A stretch of 64,000 bases of DNA. It comes from Lucifuga dentata (taxonomy: Eukaryota; Chordata; Actinopteri; Ophidiiformes; Bythitidae). Positions 1 through 45,723 of the stretch are shown piece after piece. Where the stretch lies: positions 292,384 through 356,383 of the forward strand of contig VXCM01000476.1 of assembly GCA_014773175.1 (NCBI GenBank). Reading direction: 5' to 3'. The notes under the pieces were generated by a model, which worked only from the letters and a program-made list of their open reading frames with translations, did not search any database and was not told the DNA's origin. The position numbers were made by a program, and so were the translations under genes. How positions within the stretch are numbered: position 1 is the first letter of the stretch; every line of letters begins with the position of its first letter.

Positions 1-910
1 AGAGTAAAACCTAAATGGCAGAAATATAAGAATACATTTCCACAATACACAAGAAGAAGTCATAATTCAGCTTTGAAATGTCTCATATCCAACAGACTAA
101 TAAAAATTTTTAAAAACATCAGTTAAAAAAGGAATAACACTTATTTTGAGTGAAAAACTGTCAAAGGACATGACTTCTTTTTCCACCAGAATTAAAAATT
201 TTTGTCTCGCTCTCAAGAGGAAAATCAGACAGCTCTAAATTTATTATGGAAAGTTTAAGTCCCTCTTGTTCAACATGTTCTGGTAAGAATGCAAAAAAGG
301 GTCCTTTGCATATTCTCTACATTTTATTTCCAGCTATTAAAAAACTCCAGGGTTTGTCATTTGTTGTTAACAGACATGATGAAAATGGCTGTTGACAGTT
401 TTATTGTCTTGTGAAGTTTAAGATTCAAACCCAAATCTATTTTCAATCTGGGAAACAATTTTTTTCCATTCGTCATTCATAAAAAAAAAAAAAAAATNTA
501 TCTGCAAATAAGATAATTAAAAAAAAAAAAAATAAAGCCAGAGGTAATATGACTCCATGATGATTCACAAATATGATTACTACATAAGCATTTTTAAAGT
601 GCCACAATGTTGCAAAACACATTTTTTAATGAAATCTCGGCGACACTCCCTGATGAGTAAACGAAAAAATGCACCCATCATCATCACGAGAAGAATATTA
701 ACCAAAGCTTTGACGTTAACTATTCTGTGTTATGCCATGAATTTTCCTTGCTAAAAATCTTACAACAGCATCTGGGAACTTGTGTTTCAGTATTTCATTC
801 TCAATACTTTTATTAACTCATAAGCTTTTTATTATTACATCCATGTTAGGATGTACAACCGCAGCTCAACTATACAATGCTTGAAAAAAGCCAAAACGCA
901 CACTTTCTTG

Positions 911-951
911 CGTGCGCGTGTGCGCGCGCGCGCACACACACACACACGTAC
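911..951. repeat. alternating purine-pyrimidine tract (GC/AC)
   Basis: About 40 bp of uninterrupted R-Y alternation, with (CG)-rich units passing into (CA)n. Favourable for left-handed Z-DNA. Confidence 0.7.
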
Positions 952-2301
952 GTTGTTTTTTGTGTCACTCAAAGTCAATATTTTCACTGTTACTGAAAAT
1001 CAAAGTTTGGCTTTTTTCCCCATCAAAGGTCACACTACTCTTACAAGTGGGGGATTTTCCAGGTTAAATCACTTTCTTTAGGTTCTACACCAGAACTTCT
1101 GATGAACTCAAACCAAAAGGCTTTATCAGATCTGTGTAAGCAGCGAGTGAATAACTGATTAGCATTTTCACTAACTGATAAAGGTTCACCATATGATAAT
1201 TTGATATTTCAAATTCATTATTAACACGAGTCCTTGTCAGTTTTAAGCCAGTCTTCTTCTCTCTTTGAGGACAGATCTCCTGACATTTATGTCTCTCCAT
1301 GTGCCAGCTGGCTCACCCGGTGAGTCCAGCACAGGAAATGAATTGTGCGGTGTTGCATTATGTCATGTGACAATGAAATCACTACACAACCAAAGTCCAA
1401 CAATTAGTGAGGTTACCGACAAAGACAAAGCTGCTCCCTCAGTTTACAGAGACTGAATCCAGAGAGCCAAGTCAACAAAACAAGACAAAACCTAAAAAGT
1501 AAAATCCTGTTTAAAATTATTTATCACCTCCTTTAATTCTTAAGTGAAATAATTCAGTTCAAAGTGAACTTTATAATGCTTATAATGGAAACAACTTCAC
1601 CTAAAAATGTGCAAAATGTTACACATTCCTGAAACATTTATAATGTGACACTCCCCCCACCCCCCCAAAAAAAAGCTCTGATATCAGAAATGCAAAACAA
1701 TAAACAATAAATTGATCACATTAACAATCACCAATACACATGTTATAAGTTGGTAAAATCATGAGCTTTCCTTGCAGGCATGGCTCTACCTGTACCCGTA
1801 CTGAAACATTGGACTTACTAGATCTGTTTGAGCCAGGAGTTATTTAAGCAATCTGCTTATGCAACACTGACAAATACTACAACTACCTAAAAATATTTAT
1901 ATAAACTTGAATACTTAATAAACTTAATTAAAAAAAAAAAAAAACAATTTAGTAATAAGATAATAAGGCCATGCTTGCTGTAATGAAACTCCCAGAAAGT
2001 GCAGGATGTTGTTAAATGTCCTTAATGTCCTTACAGTTGTTACAATATTAATTTAAAGGACGTCATTTAAAAACTACGGGCTATAGTAAAGATGTTTAAG
2101 AAGAAGGTTAGGAAAGAACTGACTTTTGGTTAAAACAAAACAAACAAACAAACAAACAAAAAAAAAAAACATGAGGGCACCTAAAGGACGAGTGCTTTGT
2201 GTGTGTAAAGTTAGTTTCTGGTACATGTGCACAGTTAATGTCATGCCTGTACTTAAAGGGTTAAAAAACTTGTCTGTCACCCATTCATAAGGTGAAGTAT
2301 G

Positions 2302-2304
<3 letters not shown>

Positions 2305-2345
<41 letters not shown>
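2305..2345. repeat. (GA)n microsatellite
   Basis: About 20 uninterrupted GA units. Confidence 0.9.
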
Positions 2346-2349
<4 letters not shown>

Positions 2350-2518
2350 TGATGATCAGGAAGGAAGCTGATGGTTGACAAGTTGTAATGAGGGAAACTT
2401 CCTTTTGACAAGAAACGTCCTGTGAGTCACACTGAAACATGTCAATAACCAATCGTGTGCCGCCTTGCATCTGCAGCTCAGTGAACAGTGACAGCCAGCA
2501 GTGACAGGTCTTTCACAA

Positions 2519-2520
<2 letters not shown>

Positions 2521-2549
<29 letters not shown>

Positions 2550-2563
2550 NCACACACACACAC
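2521..2563. repeat. (AC)n microsatellite with N
   Basis: Broken by the single N at 2550, so the true length is unknown. Confidence 0.9.
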
Positions 2564-3197
2564 TGTATTTAAAAAAATAAAAAATAAAAATTTTGCACGG
2601 TAGTGTTTAAACTGGATTTAATTATTTAAATCAATAAAAATATGGATAGAAAAGATCACAAGAGGTGGTTTGGTCAGCTCTGACCAAACTTTATCTTAGA
2701 CACAATGCAAAAAAAAACAAAACAAAAGAATCATGACAGGAACGAGAGCTGATGCAATCTCATTGCTTGATTTCACTCAGCATAGCAAGTGTGTGTTATA
2801 AAGTGTGTGAGTGTGTCTGTGTGTTTGTGCGAGTGTGTGTGAGAAGTGGCACTCCCACCAGCAGGTGTGTCGGGGGCAGTTCCCAGCTGCAAACCCTGGC
2901 ACCTCTACAGGGATGCCCATCAGCACCAAACGGCACCCATTCCCACTACATAGCACTTTTCAGCACAAGACTCTTTACCACGTTCTACCACATCTAACCT
3001 CTAACCTCTGAGGCAGCTCAGGAAGCCTCGTGTGTATGTGTGTGTGTAATTTAAAGGTTTCATTTTGCATGTTTCTGAAATATTTTTAACTTTACAGGTT
3101 TCTTATCTTCAAGTTAGAAAATGGAATTCGCTAGCATCATCTTAATACCTTTTACTTGATATAAGACCAAGTCTCTTGGTTCTAGGTACAAAATAAC

Positions 3198-3794
3198 TTA
3201 AAGGAAATACCAGCGATCGTGTATGTTTGAACCCAATATATACAATCCACATACACGTTACATGACAACCATTTCCCAAAATGTACTACTTTAGCAGTAA
3301 ATTTTAGAATACTTTTTCCTTATCTTCCAGACTGCATTGGCTTCAGTTCATTCCAATATGCAGTTAAAATCAACTTGTAGAGACTCGAAACACGCGAGAT
3401 ACGTAATCCATCACAGCGAACAACATGTCCGTTAGGCTTTTTTGTCGAAGTAACTTTATTTAACCGATCCAACACGGAGCTGCAAGGAGGACAATGTACG
3501 TCTCCGCCAGGGAATATAGTCCCAGGAGAAGATGACTTTTACTGAGAAATTAAAATGAGCGTCACTTCTATAATCATACATAAGTGTCAAAGACGAAACA
3601 TTGATTTTTAAGGTGGGTGCATCACCTGAACATTTGATTTTGAAAGATTATGATTTGAAAAAAAAAAAAAAAAAACAAAACAGAAAACTACAATACAGTT
3701 TTACGTTTCTGAAACTGGTTGTCAGTAATGTATCATATATGCAGGTTGTATATATTGGGCTCAAACATCCACGATCACCAGTATGGTCCTTTAA
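3198..3794. mobile_element. TTAAAGG-type MITE, copy 1
   Basis: 597 bp from TTAA at 3198 to TTAA at 3794. The ends are inverted copies of each other over roughly 90-100 bp (TTAAAGGAAATACC... and ...GTATGGTCCTTTAA). The TTAA target site and TTAAAGGR terminus are those of the T2/Kolobok MITE group. No transposase. The interior (GATCCAACACGGAGCTGCAA) is shared with the copies at 25797 and 40093. Confidence 0.75.
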
Positions 3795-4559
3795 GTAGTT
3801 TACTCAACACTACACAGATATGTCTAACTCATGTGCTGCATGCTGGCTCAGCCTATTTTTTCCAAATGGGACGACAGAAATATTGACACCCAAATTCATT
3901 TCCATTGTGGAAACTCACTTTTTTTCTTCTCTCCACAGAGAATCCAAACCACTAAGAGTAAGCAGGCCCTGCTGAGCTGTCTGACACTTCATGGGCCTGA
4001 TTTTATGGGATGGAAAAAAGCTGTATCACGTGGATCTATCTTTAAATACTCAGAAGCAGCTCTCTATTGACTTGTGCTCCCTATGAGATCAGGTAATAAT
4101 TGATTAAAAGGTGTCAACAGTGCCTAAGGAGATAAAGCAGAGAGGAGGTTACTGTGATTGACAGGAGTTCATCTTGTCCTGAAGCAGCCAGAACGCGTCC
4201 AAATCCATAAAAAACACAACCTATTAATAACCATGGAGATGATTAAAGCTGACTGAGGAACTGAAAGGAGAACAAACTGTTACAAAATTTTCAAAGTCTG
4301 CACTGAGTATTTCAAAAAGGATAACGGAACTCATCATCTTTCAGAATCGCCATGTTTAATGCAAAGCTGTGCCCCTCTCACTCTGTGACCTTCATCTGTC
4401 ATAAAGCGGAGGAGGAGGAGGAGGCACATTTCCCACAAAGACACAAAAATGATCTCAATTCCACATGACCACCCAAAAGGTCCTTCAACCGTCAAGTTTT
4501 GGGTTAACTCTTTCATGTGTGATGTACACCCCACAGGGTGCTTTTCGTCACTGTGTACA

Positions 4560-4590
<31 letters not shown>

Positions 4591-4591
<1 letters not shown>

Positions 4592-4721
4592 CCCCGCTGA
4601 GGCTTACTCACCCAATGAGGGAGACCATCTGCTCCACTATGTGCCTGCTGAAGGTNCCCCCGCTGAGGCTTACTCACCCAATGAGGGAGACCATCTGCTC
4701 CACTATGTGCCTGCTGAAGGT
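4591..4721. repeat. false 65-bp tandem duplication at single-N gap
   Basis: 4591-4655 and 4657-4721 are identical, separated by one N. Confidence 0.85.
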
Positions 4722-6567
4722 GACGATCACAAACAGTTTCTGTGTGACAAAGAAAGGCATGAGAGAGCGAGTCAGTCACCGAACCATTAGCTCAGTGTTG
4801 GGGTGCACGACGAAGCAGTACGTGCATCATAGGTTAACCAGTTACTCACTAACCCACACACACACAGACTGCCCATTATGCTCAAGCTGATGCCGTGGTG
4901 GTGGACAGGCGGTTTGTGCTAAAAGCAGCCATGAGGACGCTCTTTTGTCATAGAGGGCATGGAACAAAACGCTCGGGCTCCATGACACACCACCAACACA
5001 GTCCACTAGGTCAGCATGTCTCGCTAGCTGTCGTCATAAATGCCTCTGTGTATGTGTATGTGTATGTGTGTGTTTGTGTAAGAGATAGATGGATAGGAGA
5101 ATGTAGGAATCAAAGGAAATGTGTCATTGTTTGAGAGGGGGCTGGAAGCTCAGTCCTGTCCAGTCTGAATCCTGCTTAGTCACTAGGACAGAAGGGACAG
5201 ACAGGTGACTGGCAGCCTTTCTGGCTTCTATCAGCCTCATGTCTTGCTTGGGGAGGGGAAATGTACTGAACTAATTGAACTACCTAAAGTTCTTTTACTT
5301 CCTTATGAAGTAACAACTTGTACTATAGGTCACTGTATTCTTGTGAACACTGTATTCTCGCTTTCACCACTAAACCTGTGGTTTGATCAAGTACAATCTA
5401 GTCACTTAACATTCTACTTTGGCAGCTTCATCATTACAAACTCATGATGTACAGACAGGGATTGTTCAACTCCAAAGAAACATATTTTAAATTCTAATCA
5501 AAGTTTCCAAAGAACTAAATATATACTATGGAAGTATATGGAGTGTAAGTGTGATCCAGTATAATAGTTTCATCACTGGAAAAAGATACATAAAGTACAT
5601 AATGCTGTCAAACTGGTGATCTGTTTTATCTAACGTTAAAGCTAAAAAGGGGAAATTGCAGAAGAATACTGGGAACTGTATATTGGTCAACGGTCTTATA
5701 TTATTCAGTTTTCATTATTTTATTTTCAATCATAAACACAAACATCATAAACATAATTTAATAAAAGAGGCTGAAGAGTGCTCATGAAATTGATTGAAAC
5801 TCTGCTTCCTATCAGGCAGAAGTGGACCAAGACAATTAAGAATTTGTAAAAGCGTTCAAAATGGAAAACTTTAGAAAACACACCAAGTTCCAGTAAAATT
5901 CATTCCACAAAAAAAAGCTCACATGTAACACACATCAGAGCGACACCCAAGTTGCAGTTATGCGGTTAAATTACAAGGGTCTCAGATCTCTGGGCACATC
6001 GACACCCTAAGGACAGTTTGAATTCCTCTGTTTGGGCTCTTTAATGATCTGTGCTTCATGTCGGCATTTGCTGTAAGGTTATGTAATATGTCATCCAGGT
6101 CGTATGTGTCCTGTGGTTTGGTTGTCTTTTCATTTGTGTTAAGGCCATGGACTGCGTCACGTGGACTGCATCACAGGTCAAACGGAACAAATGCCCGTAT
6201 TGTTCAGGCAGAACTAACATTAGGACAAAGAGTCTTGCATGTCACAAAAATAACATAACTGGTATATGAACCAGCACAGAGTGACATTGAGCGTTACATT
6301 ATCTGTGCCTCAGAAAACTGGCAAAATGCATAATTTGACACAGATGAACTAATGCTGTTTCAGTCTACGACCCATTATCATTCAAATTTAATGAACGCAT
6401 TGTGGCATGACGTACGAAGCAAATCCAACTGTAACTGTCATCAGTAACGTTTCTGCCATATGTTACAGAGTCAGTCGAACCAAAATCAACAGGATATATT
6501 TTGAAATAAATCCCGATCTTAAATCAGTCAGCAACAGTAACTTGCATCTGAGTTGCTTTTGCAAACA

Positions 6568-7232
6568 TTAAAAGGACCATACCACCCATTTTGCATGTTT
6601 GAGCCTAATATATTCAATTTTCATACATGTTAGGTTATAGACAATCATTTCCCAAAGGATAAAACTGTATTTTAACTTCCTGATATTTTATAAAATCTCT
6701 TAATCTTTCAAAATTAAATATTCAAGCAATACACCCACCTTAAAAATTGATGTTTTGCCTGCTAATAGTTATGCAGCCTTATGAAGTTACAGTCATTAAA
6801 ATTTTTTGATAAACGCATGTTTTTGGGCCGACAGTACATTCCCCCGGTGGAGACATACATTCACTCCACACTTTTTATTGCACTTAAATGCTAAAATTAC
6901 GTAACTTCNGGTGGAGACATACATTCACTCCACACTTTTTATTGCACTTAAATGCTAAAATTACGTAACTTCTAAAAAAAACAAAAAACTGAATACATGT
7001 CTTGTTTGCGATGATGGATTACCTATCCCAAGAACGTTTCAAGTATCAACAAGTTGATTTTAATAGCGTACCAGAAAGAACTGAAACCAATGGTGTTCTG
7101 GAAGGTAGGAAAAAAATTTTTTAATTCACAGTTCCATTAGTATGCTTTAGGAAATGACTGTCAGTAACTTACGTGTATAAAAATTAAATATATTAGGCTC
7201 AAACATGCAAAATGGATGGTATGGTCCTTTAA
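6568..7232. mobile_element. TTAAAGG-type MITE, copy 2
   Basis: 665 bp as assembled, about 601 bp after removing the false duplication around N 6909. Ends AAAGGACCATACC and GGTATGGTCCTTT. The interior matches the copy at 17765 in the opposite orientation. Confidence 0.78.
6846..6972. repeat. false 63-bp tandem duplication at single-N gap
   Basis: 6846-6908 equals 6910-6972. It lies inside MITE copy 2, whose sister copies have the segment once. Confidence 0.88.
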
Positions 7233-7497
7233 AGCTCTTCTGCTTCAATAAGAACTTTCTGAGTACTGCACTTAGGTATTGATTTTGAGTACTTTTCCCA
7301 CATCTCCTATGCAGACACTCATTACTGATGTGTCACCAAGAGCAATGGAGAAATGACGGCAAAATGACTGACGCAGGAAGGCTGACTAACGTTCTTAAAT
7401 CTGTCTGCTGGGAAACTGTGGAGACATGGTTTTGACTCGCAGAATTTAGCTGACAGATTGCAAGATAAGAGCTACATCCCAGTCAAACCCATTTTCT

Positions 7498-7504
<7 letters not shown>

Positions 7505-7536
<32 letters not shown>
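7505..7536. repeat. (CA)n microsatellite
   Basis: About 16 CA units. Confidence 0.9.
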
Positions 7537-7538
<2 letters not shown>

Positions 7539-8102
7539 GAAGCACTAGATTAGTTCTCAACAGTTTACAGAAACTGAGTTCTCATAATCAATGGCCAACA
7601 GCTGAACTGCTAGTAATGTGGAAGTGAGAGCATCCTGTTTTAAATGCTGTTCGTTCAACGTCTGCAATGCATAAAATAATTTTTAAAAACCAAAGGGTGT
7701 TAAAATAATGTTGAAACTTCTGCTTGACAAAGCATTTCCTCATGAAGCACGGTTGGCGAACGCCTCATTCAAACAAATCATTTTACAGCACTTTCACCCT
7801 CTGACATGTGAAACTGTCTTCTTCCATCACATCTCTTCTGTCCTCAAATAAAAGAAGCTCTCCCACGGGTCATCAGCCGCCATCCTCAGTGACCCGCTGC
7901 GTCACAAAGCTGCTGACTTTAAGCATTCATCAGTGAACATTCAGAGGAGAAACTTCATGAGCACAATAGGCTGAAGCAGCGCAGAATAAAGAAGTCTCTC
8001 CTTGGAGACTGGTGAGAACACCTGAACTTACAGGTACAAACCCAGATCAAAAACGTGCTTTGAAGCATTGAGGCTGCTCAGAGTATTACACCCACGCACA
8101 CG

Positions 8103-8104
<2 letters not shown>

Positions 8105-8143
<39 letters not shown>
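8105..8143. repeat. (CA)n microsatellite
   Basis: About 19 CA units. Confidence 0.9.
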
Positions 8144-8145
<2 letters not shown>

Positions 8146-8627
8146 CAAAATCCCCCTTTGTTCCCTTTTGACCCATGAGGGAGAATATCACCTGCTCTCC
8201 AGTGTACTTTATCCTATTATTTCCTGTTGTCTTCTCTACTATGCAGCAATAATGAACCACTCCACACATCAACAAAATGGCTGAACCATTTAAATGTCCT
8301 GCATTGAGTCAAAAAAAAAAAAAAAAAANAAAAAAAAAAAAAAAAAAATCTCAGCTTAAAGAAAATCACACAAAGCATTCACAGGAGAAATGGGAGCCAC
8401 CAGCCACACTGGAGAGGCTACGTGAAGACTTTCTTTCCGTGGCTGCTGTATTATCAGAGAGGGACACACCTTATACGGGACCCCTGGGTGTAATCTGGTC
8501 CTGTGTGGTTTGTGCTTGCCCCCCCCCCCCNCCCCCAAACTCCACTTCTCTCTCTCTTTCTTTCTCCATCACCTCCCACCTCCCACTGATGCTGTTTATC
8601 TGCTTTAACTTGGTAGTTTCACCCCCA

Positions 8628-8760
8628 CCCCCACCTTTCCTTATTTGGGGCAGGACAATGCTTTCTGGATATGTTAAGGAGGGAGGTTGAGTGNCCCCCA
8701 CCTTTCCTTATTTGGGGCAGGACAATGCTTTCTGGATATGTTAAGGAGGGAGGTTGAGTG
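8628..8760. repeat. false 66-bp tandem duplication at single-N gap
   Basis: 8628-8693 equals 8695-8760. Confidence 0.85.
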
Positions 8761-8807
8761 GAAAAATGTTTTATCCTCTTAGTGTCACAATAATCATAAT
8801 GTGCTTT

Positions 8808-8839
8808 CCAAATACTGGAAAGCAATTTCCAGTATTTGG
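8808..8839. repeat. perfect 14-bp inverted repeat, 4-nt loop
   Basis: CCAAATACTGGAAA, loop GCAA, then its exact reverse complement. Confidence 0.85.
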
Positions 8840-9480
8840 TCAGAAAACACAAAATTGATCCCCAGACGGTAATTACTGACCAACTCCAGATTCCTGGACA
8901 CAAATTAAGATGCTCACATATTACAGGAAAAAGTAGTGACGACAATTTCCCTAAATGCAGTTTACTATGTGAACTTTCTCAACAGAAATTATGATAGGAA
9001 ACAATGCTAAGACTCATCAGTCTAAAATATGCAGGATTTACAGAGAATTTTGTTTCATTTTCCTCATGCTTTCACCTGAAATCTGCTGTACACTAACTAG
9101 CTTACTGTACAATGTGCTGTGGCTGCTGGAGCTGCATTCACAAAATGGTTGACTCCCTCTACTGTGGTTGCACAAAATGGCCTCCCTGGTCCCAGCTGAG
9201 TACACTAAGTAATGATGTATATGAGTCTGAGTTCATTATCTAACACAATTCACAGCAACATTAAATATATATAGTCTCTAACTTTTGCACAAATAAAAGT
9301 TTAGCTGTTTCTCAGCCAAAAAAGTCTTCAAAGAAAAAGAAAAGATAACGTAAAAGTACACACAGCAGATAAAGTGCTGAGGCTGCTGACTGCACAAAAT
9401 GTCAGTGCCAAATGCATCTTTATGAAACATTTGTCAAAAAAATTAACTCTGTAATTATTTCTACGGATGTATATGGTTTA

Positions 9481-41710
<32,230 letters not shown>

Positions 41711-42815
41711 GTCAGTCAGTTTGGAAGGCGTCCTGACGAGAAAAGAGATGGGCCTTCAGCACAGACTACACACTCTACACACTCGCCGACGCTGAAATTG
41801 ACACGAGCCCAACGCAAATACAGACTCGCGTTCAACAACACGGAGCTCGCCAACACATTCTCCACACAGACACACACAGCTGACTGCTGCTGCGTCTTAC
41901 AGAATGCCGGTAACACAATCAGGACTATGCGTGACCTAAATCTACCTCCCTTGCTGAGAAGGAAGTATTACAGGCATTATAAATAGTGAGCGAACATAAT
42001 GAGGTGATGATTTTGCTTTTCCTTTAAAGAGAGCAAACCCGTTGTGTATATGGCAGGGGTACTCAAATACAAATGTTAAAGGTCCACAAAGAAAATTTTA
42101 AATAAGACAAAGGTCTGTTTATTAAAGTCAGTCAAGCCAGATTGGGAATGGGATCCAAATTTGAGGGGGGGGGACTAGCTGCACTATCAACTCTCAATGA
42201 GGCCATTGTTGTCATGGAGATGACACAACACTGATGTGATTGGACCAAACCAAAGCAGAATAGACATTCTCACACAGCCAGTGGAACAGTCGGACAAAAC
42301 GGAGAATTTAGACTTGTTGTGTCACAGCGATGTCTTGCAGATAATACAAATAATACATATGAAAAATATAATTTGCTCAGAGTCCGGAGACAGTTGTGGT
42401 TCGGTCCAAATCCAGACCAGAGTCCGGACTTTGAGGATGACTTGTATGTGGTGTATATTAGAGTGTGCTTTTATATTTTTTATTGTTTTAATTATTACCT
42501 GATCCCACTTTGTGTACAACACCTAGAGTTTTGAAATATGTGCTTTATAAATTAAATTTTATTATTTTTATCATTATATACATTATACACATTATATGGT
42601 GTTCTAATTTTGTGATTATTATTATCACATAAAGAAACTGCATGACAGAGCCAAAACAAAGAGATTCTCACATTCACACACATTCACACGTCTACAAACA
42701 AGTACAAACAGTGTCACACTACAAAGTGTTGAGTTTCTCAGGAATCTGTTGGTGAGCAATGAGATGGGGACTCTGACAAGGAGGTATGCAGCACACCATC
42801 TGCTGGAACTCCCAG

Positions 42816-42840
42816 TGTCTCTCTCTCTCTCTCTCTCTCA

Positions 42841-42874
<34 letters not shown>

Positions 42875-42900
42875 NTGTCTCTCTCTCTCTCTCTCTCTCA

Positions 42901-42934
<34 letters not shown>
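42816..42934. repeat. (CT)n(CA)n microsatellite, artificially doubled
   Basis: The same 59 bp occurs at 42816-42874 and 42876-42934 either side of N 42875, so only one copy is probably real. Confidence 0.85.
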
Positions 42935-42935
<1 letters not shown>

Positions 42936-44569
42936 CTTAATTCCTTTATCCTGTGCAGTTTGGGCCTTTACCTGCTGTTTCCATGCAGCCACACACTCTG
43001 TGTTTTCAGGCTACACAACACCAATCTTACGCAAGCACATAATGGCTCTTTTAAGCCACACACGTATACATTGTGAGCCCTGAACAGTGAGCACCAAACA
43101 GCCTAATTCATGCAGAGAGAGAAAAATAAAGCTTGACTCTGGCGATGTAATTGCAAAGCATTTGGAAGGTTACTCTTGGTCATCTCAGGGAAGCACAAAC
43201 AGGAACACTTTTCATTACATGAAGTTTAATATTGTATGCAAGCTAAAGTTAGTGTGCCGATGCTTCATGCACGATGGCGTACATTACAATACATGCTATC
43301 ATTTCTGCTTTTGCATTGAACAAAGCATTATAAAACAAGCGGACTTAACAAATTGTCAGTGTGTTATATGCTGTTTATATCAGTAACAACAGAAATTGGT
43401 GCCAAAAAGGCAATAAACATGCAAAAAATCTACCTAAACTACTAGTATGCTATCATCAACATTGAACTTAGAAAAAAACTGATTGCATTTTATTATATCT
43501 CACACAATCAATATCTAGCAATAGTATCATAACAGTGCTGTGTGAGGAATACACAGTAGCGCACTAGAGCACTCAATTGCGCAATCACTCTAACCAAAAC
43601 AACCCACTACAACAGGCACGTTGAGTAACCAAGCTTCTGCTGCTTGTGCTAGGGGCAATAAGACACTCAACACAAGGTACATAAACTCAAGGATAAATTT
43701 AGAAAAAAAAATCTAATAAGATGCAATATATATTCATCTTTCATGCAAACCCACAGTGCACTGAGAAAACAAAATCTGAAATTCCCAAAGTGTAAAACAG
43801 AGCTGGGTTCTAGCATAACAACCTATTTTACAATGCATTATGCAGAGAGTAAACTCACCGTTCAACAGATGCTTAATCCAAAGCAAACTCTGAGTTTAAA
43901 TAAAAAATCTGTTAGAGCCCCAGTGGCAATGTAGGGCAAATGTACGCCACCCATAAACTGCATCATAACTTGAATGTGGGGTGTGGTGATGGAGGGGGCC
44001 AGCAAGGGATCATGCAGTGATACAAGGCTGTTGGGGGAGGGGAGAGCATGCTTACGGTGGAAGACAGAAAGTGAGTTCATCATTTGCCCGGTGGAACCTC
44101 CTGAGAGCCAGTCTAATTAAAGAACTATAAATAAGTAGATCACTTTCCTGGAGCACACTTCTAACATTTTTCAGTCCTCCATAGGTTTCACTTAGAGAAT
44201 GAATAAATGGCATTTGGGCAAAGAAAACTCAGCTAATTCCCAAAGTGAGAGAAACATGCCAGGACATCATATTTTTCAGGTCATAACAACAGGCAGAAGA
44301 CCTCAACTATATATTGCCACAAGGACTTTCAAAGTTTACCAAGGAAAAAAAGGGTGTGGTAAGTAAGAAAAGGATTTAGCGAAACTTTTGGCCAATTGTT
44401 ATCCAAAATGCCACTTTGTTCAAATTGGTCAAAGTTGTTTTCTAATGGGGTACGAACACAATTCTGAGATTCTGTCTCTCCATGATGGTGGAATAGTACT
44501 AAACATCAAGAGAACAGATGCGAATGGAGGGAAAGACCAGGCGGGAAAGACCCCACTGTACGGGGGTCT

Positions 44570-44602
44570 ATTTGATCTCTGAATGTGATTCAGAGATCAA
44601 AT
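44570..44602. repeat. perfect 14-bp inverted repeat, 5-nt loop
   Basis: ATTTGATCTCTGAA, loop TGTGA, then its exact reverse complement. Confidence 0.85.
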
Positions 44603-44757
44603 CACAATGCAAGCACGCCACATTCACATGGTCTGGCTAGGATAGCACTGCAATCACATTTACATTTACACTGTGCATTAAGATACATTTTTCATTATTT
44701 GGATAACATAGCTGGGTACTGATCACAAGGTGTAAATTGTGCCTATAGGTGTAAACT

Positions 44758-44907
44758 ACCCATAGGTGTGAATAAGAACGTGAATAAGTTTGTATCTCTG
44801 TGTGTTAGCCTTGTGATAGTTTGGCTATGGTTTGAGGGTGTACCCCTCTACCTGCCAGTGACCCTGCACAGGATAAGCAGGTATAGAAGATGGATGGACA
44901 GACATTG
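44758..44907 (+). mobile_element. L2/CR1-like LINE 3' end fragment
   Basis: Contains gggtgtacccctctacctgc, gaccctgcacaggataagca and tagaagatggatgga, the usual 3' tail of fish L2-type LINEs. No reverse transcriptase is present. Confidence 0.55.
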
Positions 44908-45620
44908 TTCGAATGCTCCAACTAATTATGCTGCAGCCAATTGCACAGTGACAGATAAGCCACACAAGCTTGCCCACCTATGCTACTAAAGTCTATTAAA
45001 AACTGTTAAGTCTCATCATTACCTGCTGAAGTTAGTGCCTTTATTATCATCAACTCAAAGCTGTGTTGTAAAAATCTTACCAATTTTCCATCACCCTTGT
45101 GTGTACTTCCATGATATTTAGGTTGACAGTCGTGTAGTTTTGAGACAAGACGAGGTGCCTTTGCTTTTATCCTGTGCTGTAATGCAGAAAAAAAAGGTCA
45201 AATTCTCATACTCAGCTAAAAAAAAAAAAGACATGCCATGTTATGTTTGGGATATTCATCCTTACCTTACTCAGTTATTATATGTCTTACCAGCTGAAAT
45301 GAACTTTCTAACGCTAAATTTTCTATAACTTATTCAATTATGCCCTCACAACGACACAAGAATCTACACACTTTAGCTCGCAGTTAGCTAGCTCGCGGTT
45401 AGTTTATTGCTAAAATTAAGCTAACGTTTTACTCTAAATTACGTTTAGCTAACATTGGTGGAAAAAAATGTATAGTTTGTTTTTAAGGCCAGAGCAGGGT
45501 AATGTTTTGATCTAGCATTTGACCACTTCCGTTAAATGTCAATTAACCGCAATTTACTTGCCGAAAGTGTTTCCTGGTGGGCTGTGTCTGCGCGGCCAGT
45601 TAACCGCCTGGTGGTGCTTA

Positions 45621-45723
45621 AAATTCATTGGCTTGAAGAGAAGCAGCGACCAATCTTATTGGTCGCTGCTTCTCCGTCGCTGGCCGAATCTGATTGGACG
45701 GCCAGCGACCGTCCAATCAGATT
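45621..45723. promoter_or_regulatory. CCAAT-rich compound palindrome in the vmp1/ptrh2 head-to-head interval
   Basis: Arms 45638-45654 and 45658-45674 form a perfect 17-bp stem with a 3-nt loop. Arms 45687-45701 and 45709-45723 form a perfect 15-bp stem with a 7-nt loop. Arms 45676-45685 and 45700-45709 form a competing 10-bp stem. Each large stem contains CCAAT on one arm and ATTGG on the other, and a further ATTGG lies at about 45627. CCAAT boxes (NF-Y sites) are frequent in bidirectional promoters. Use as the vmp1 promoter is inferred from position and local CpG content. Confidence 0.5.
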
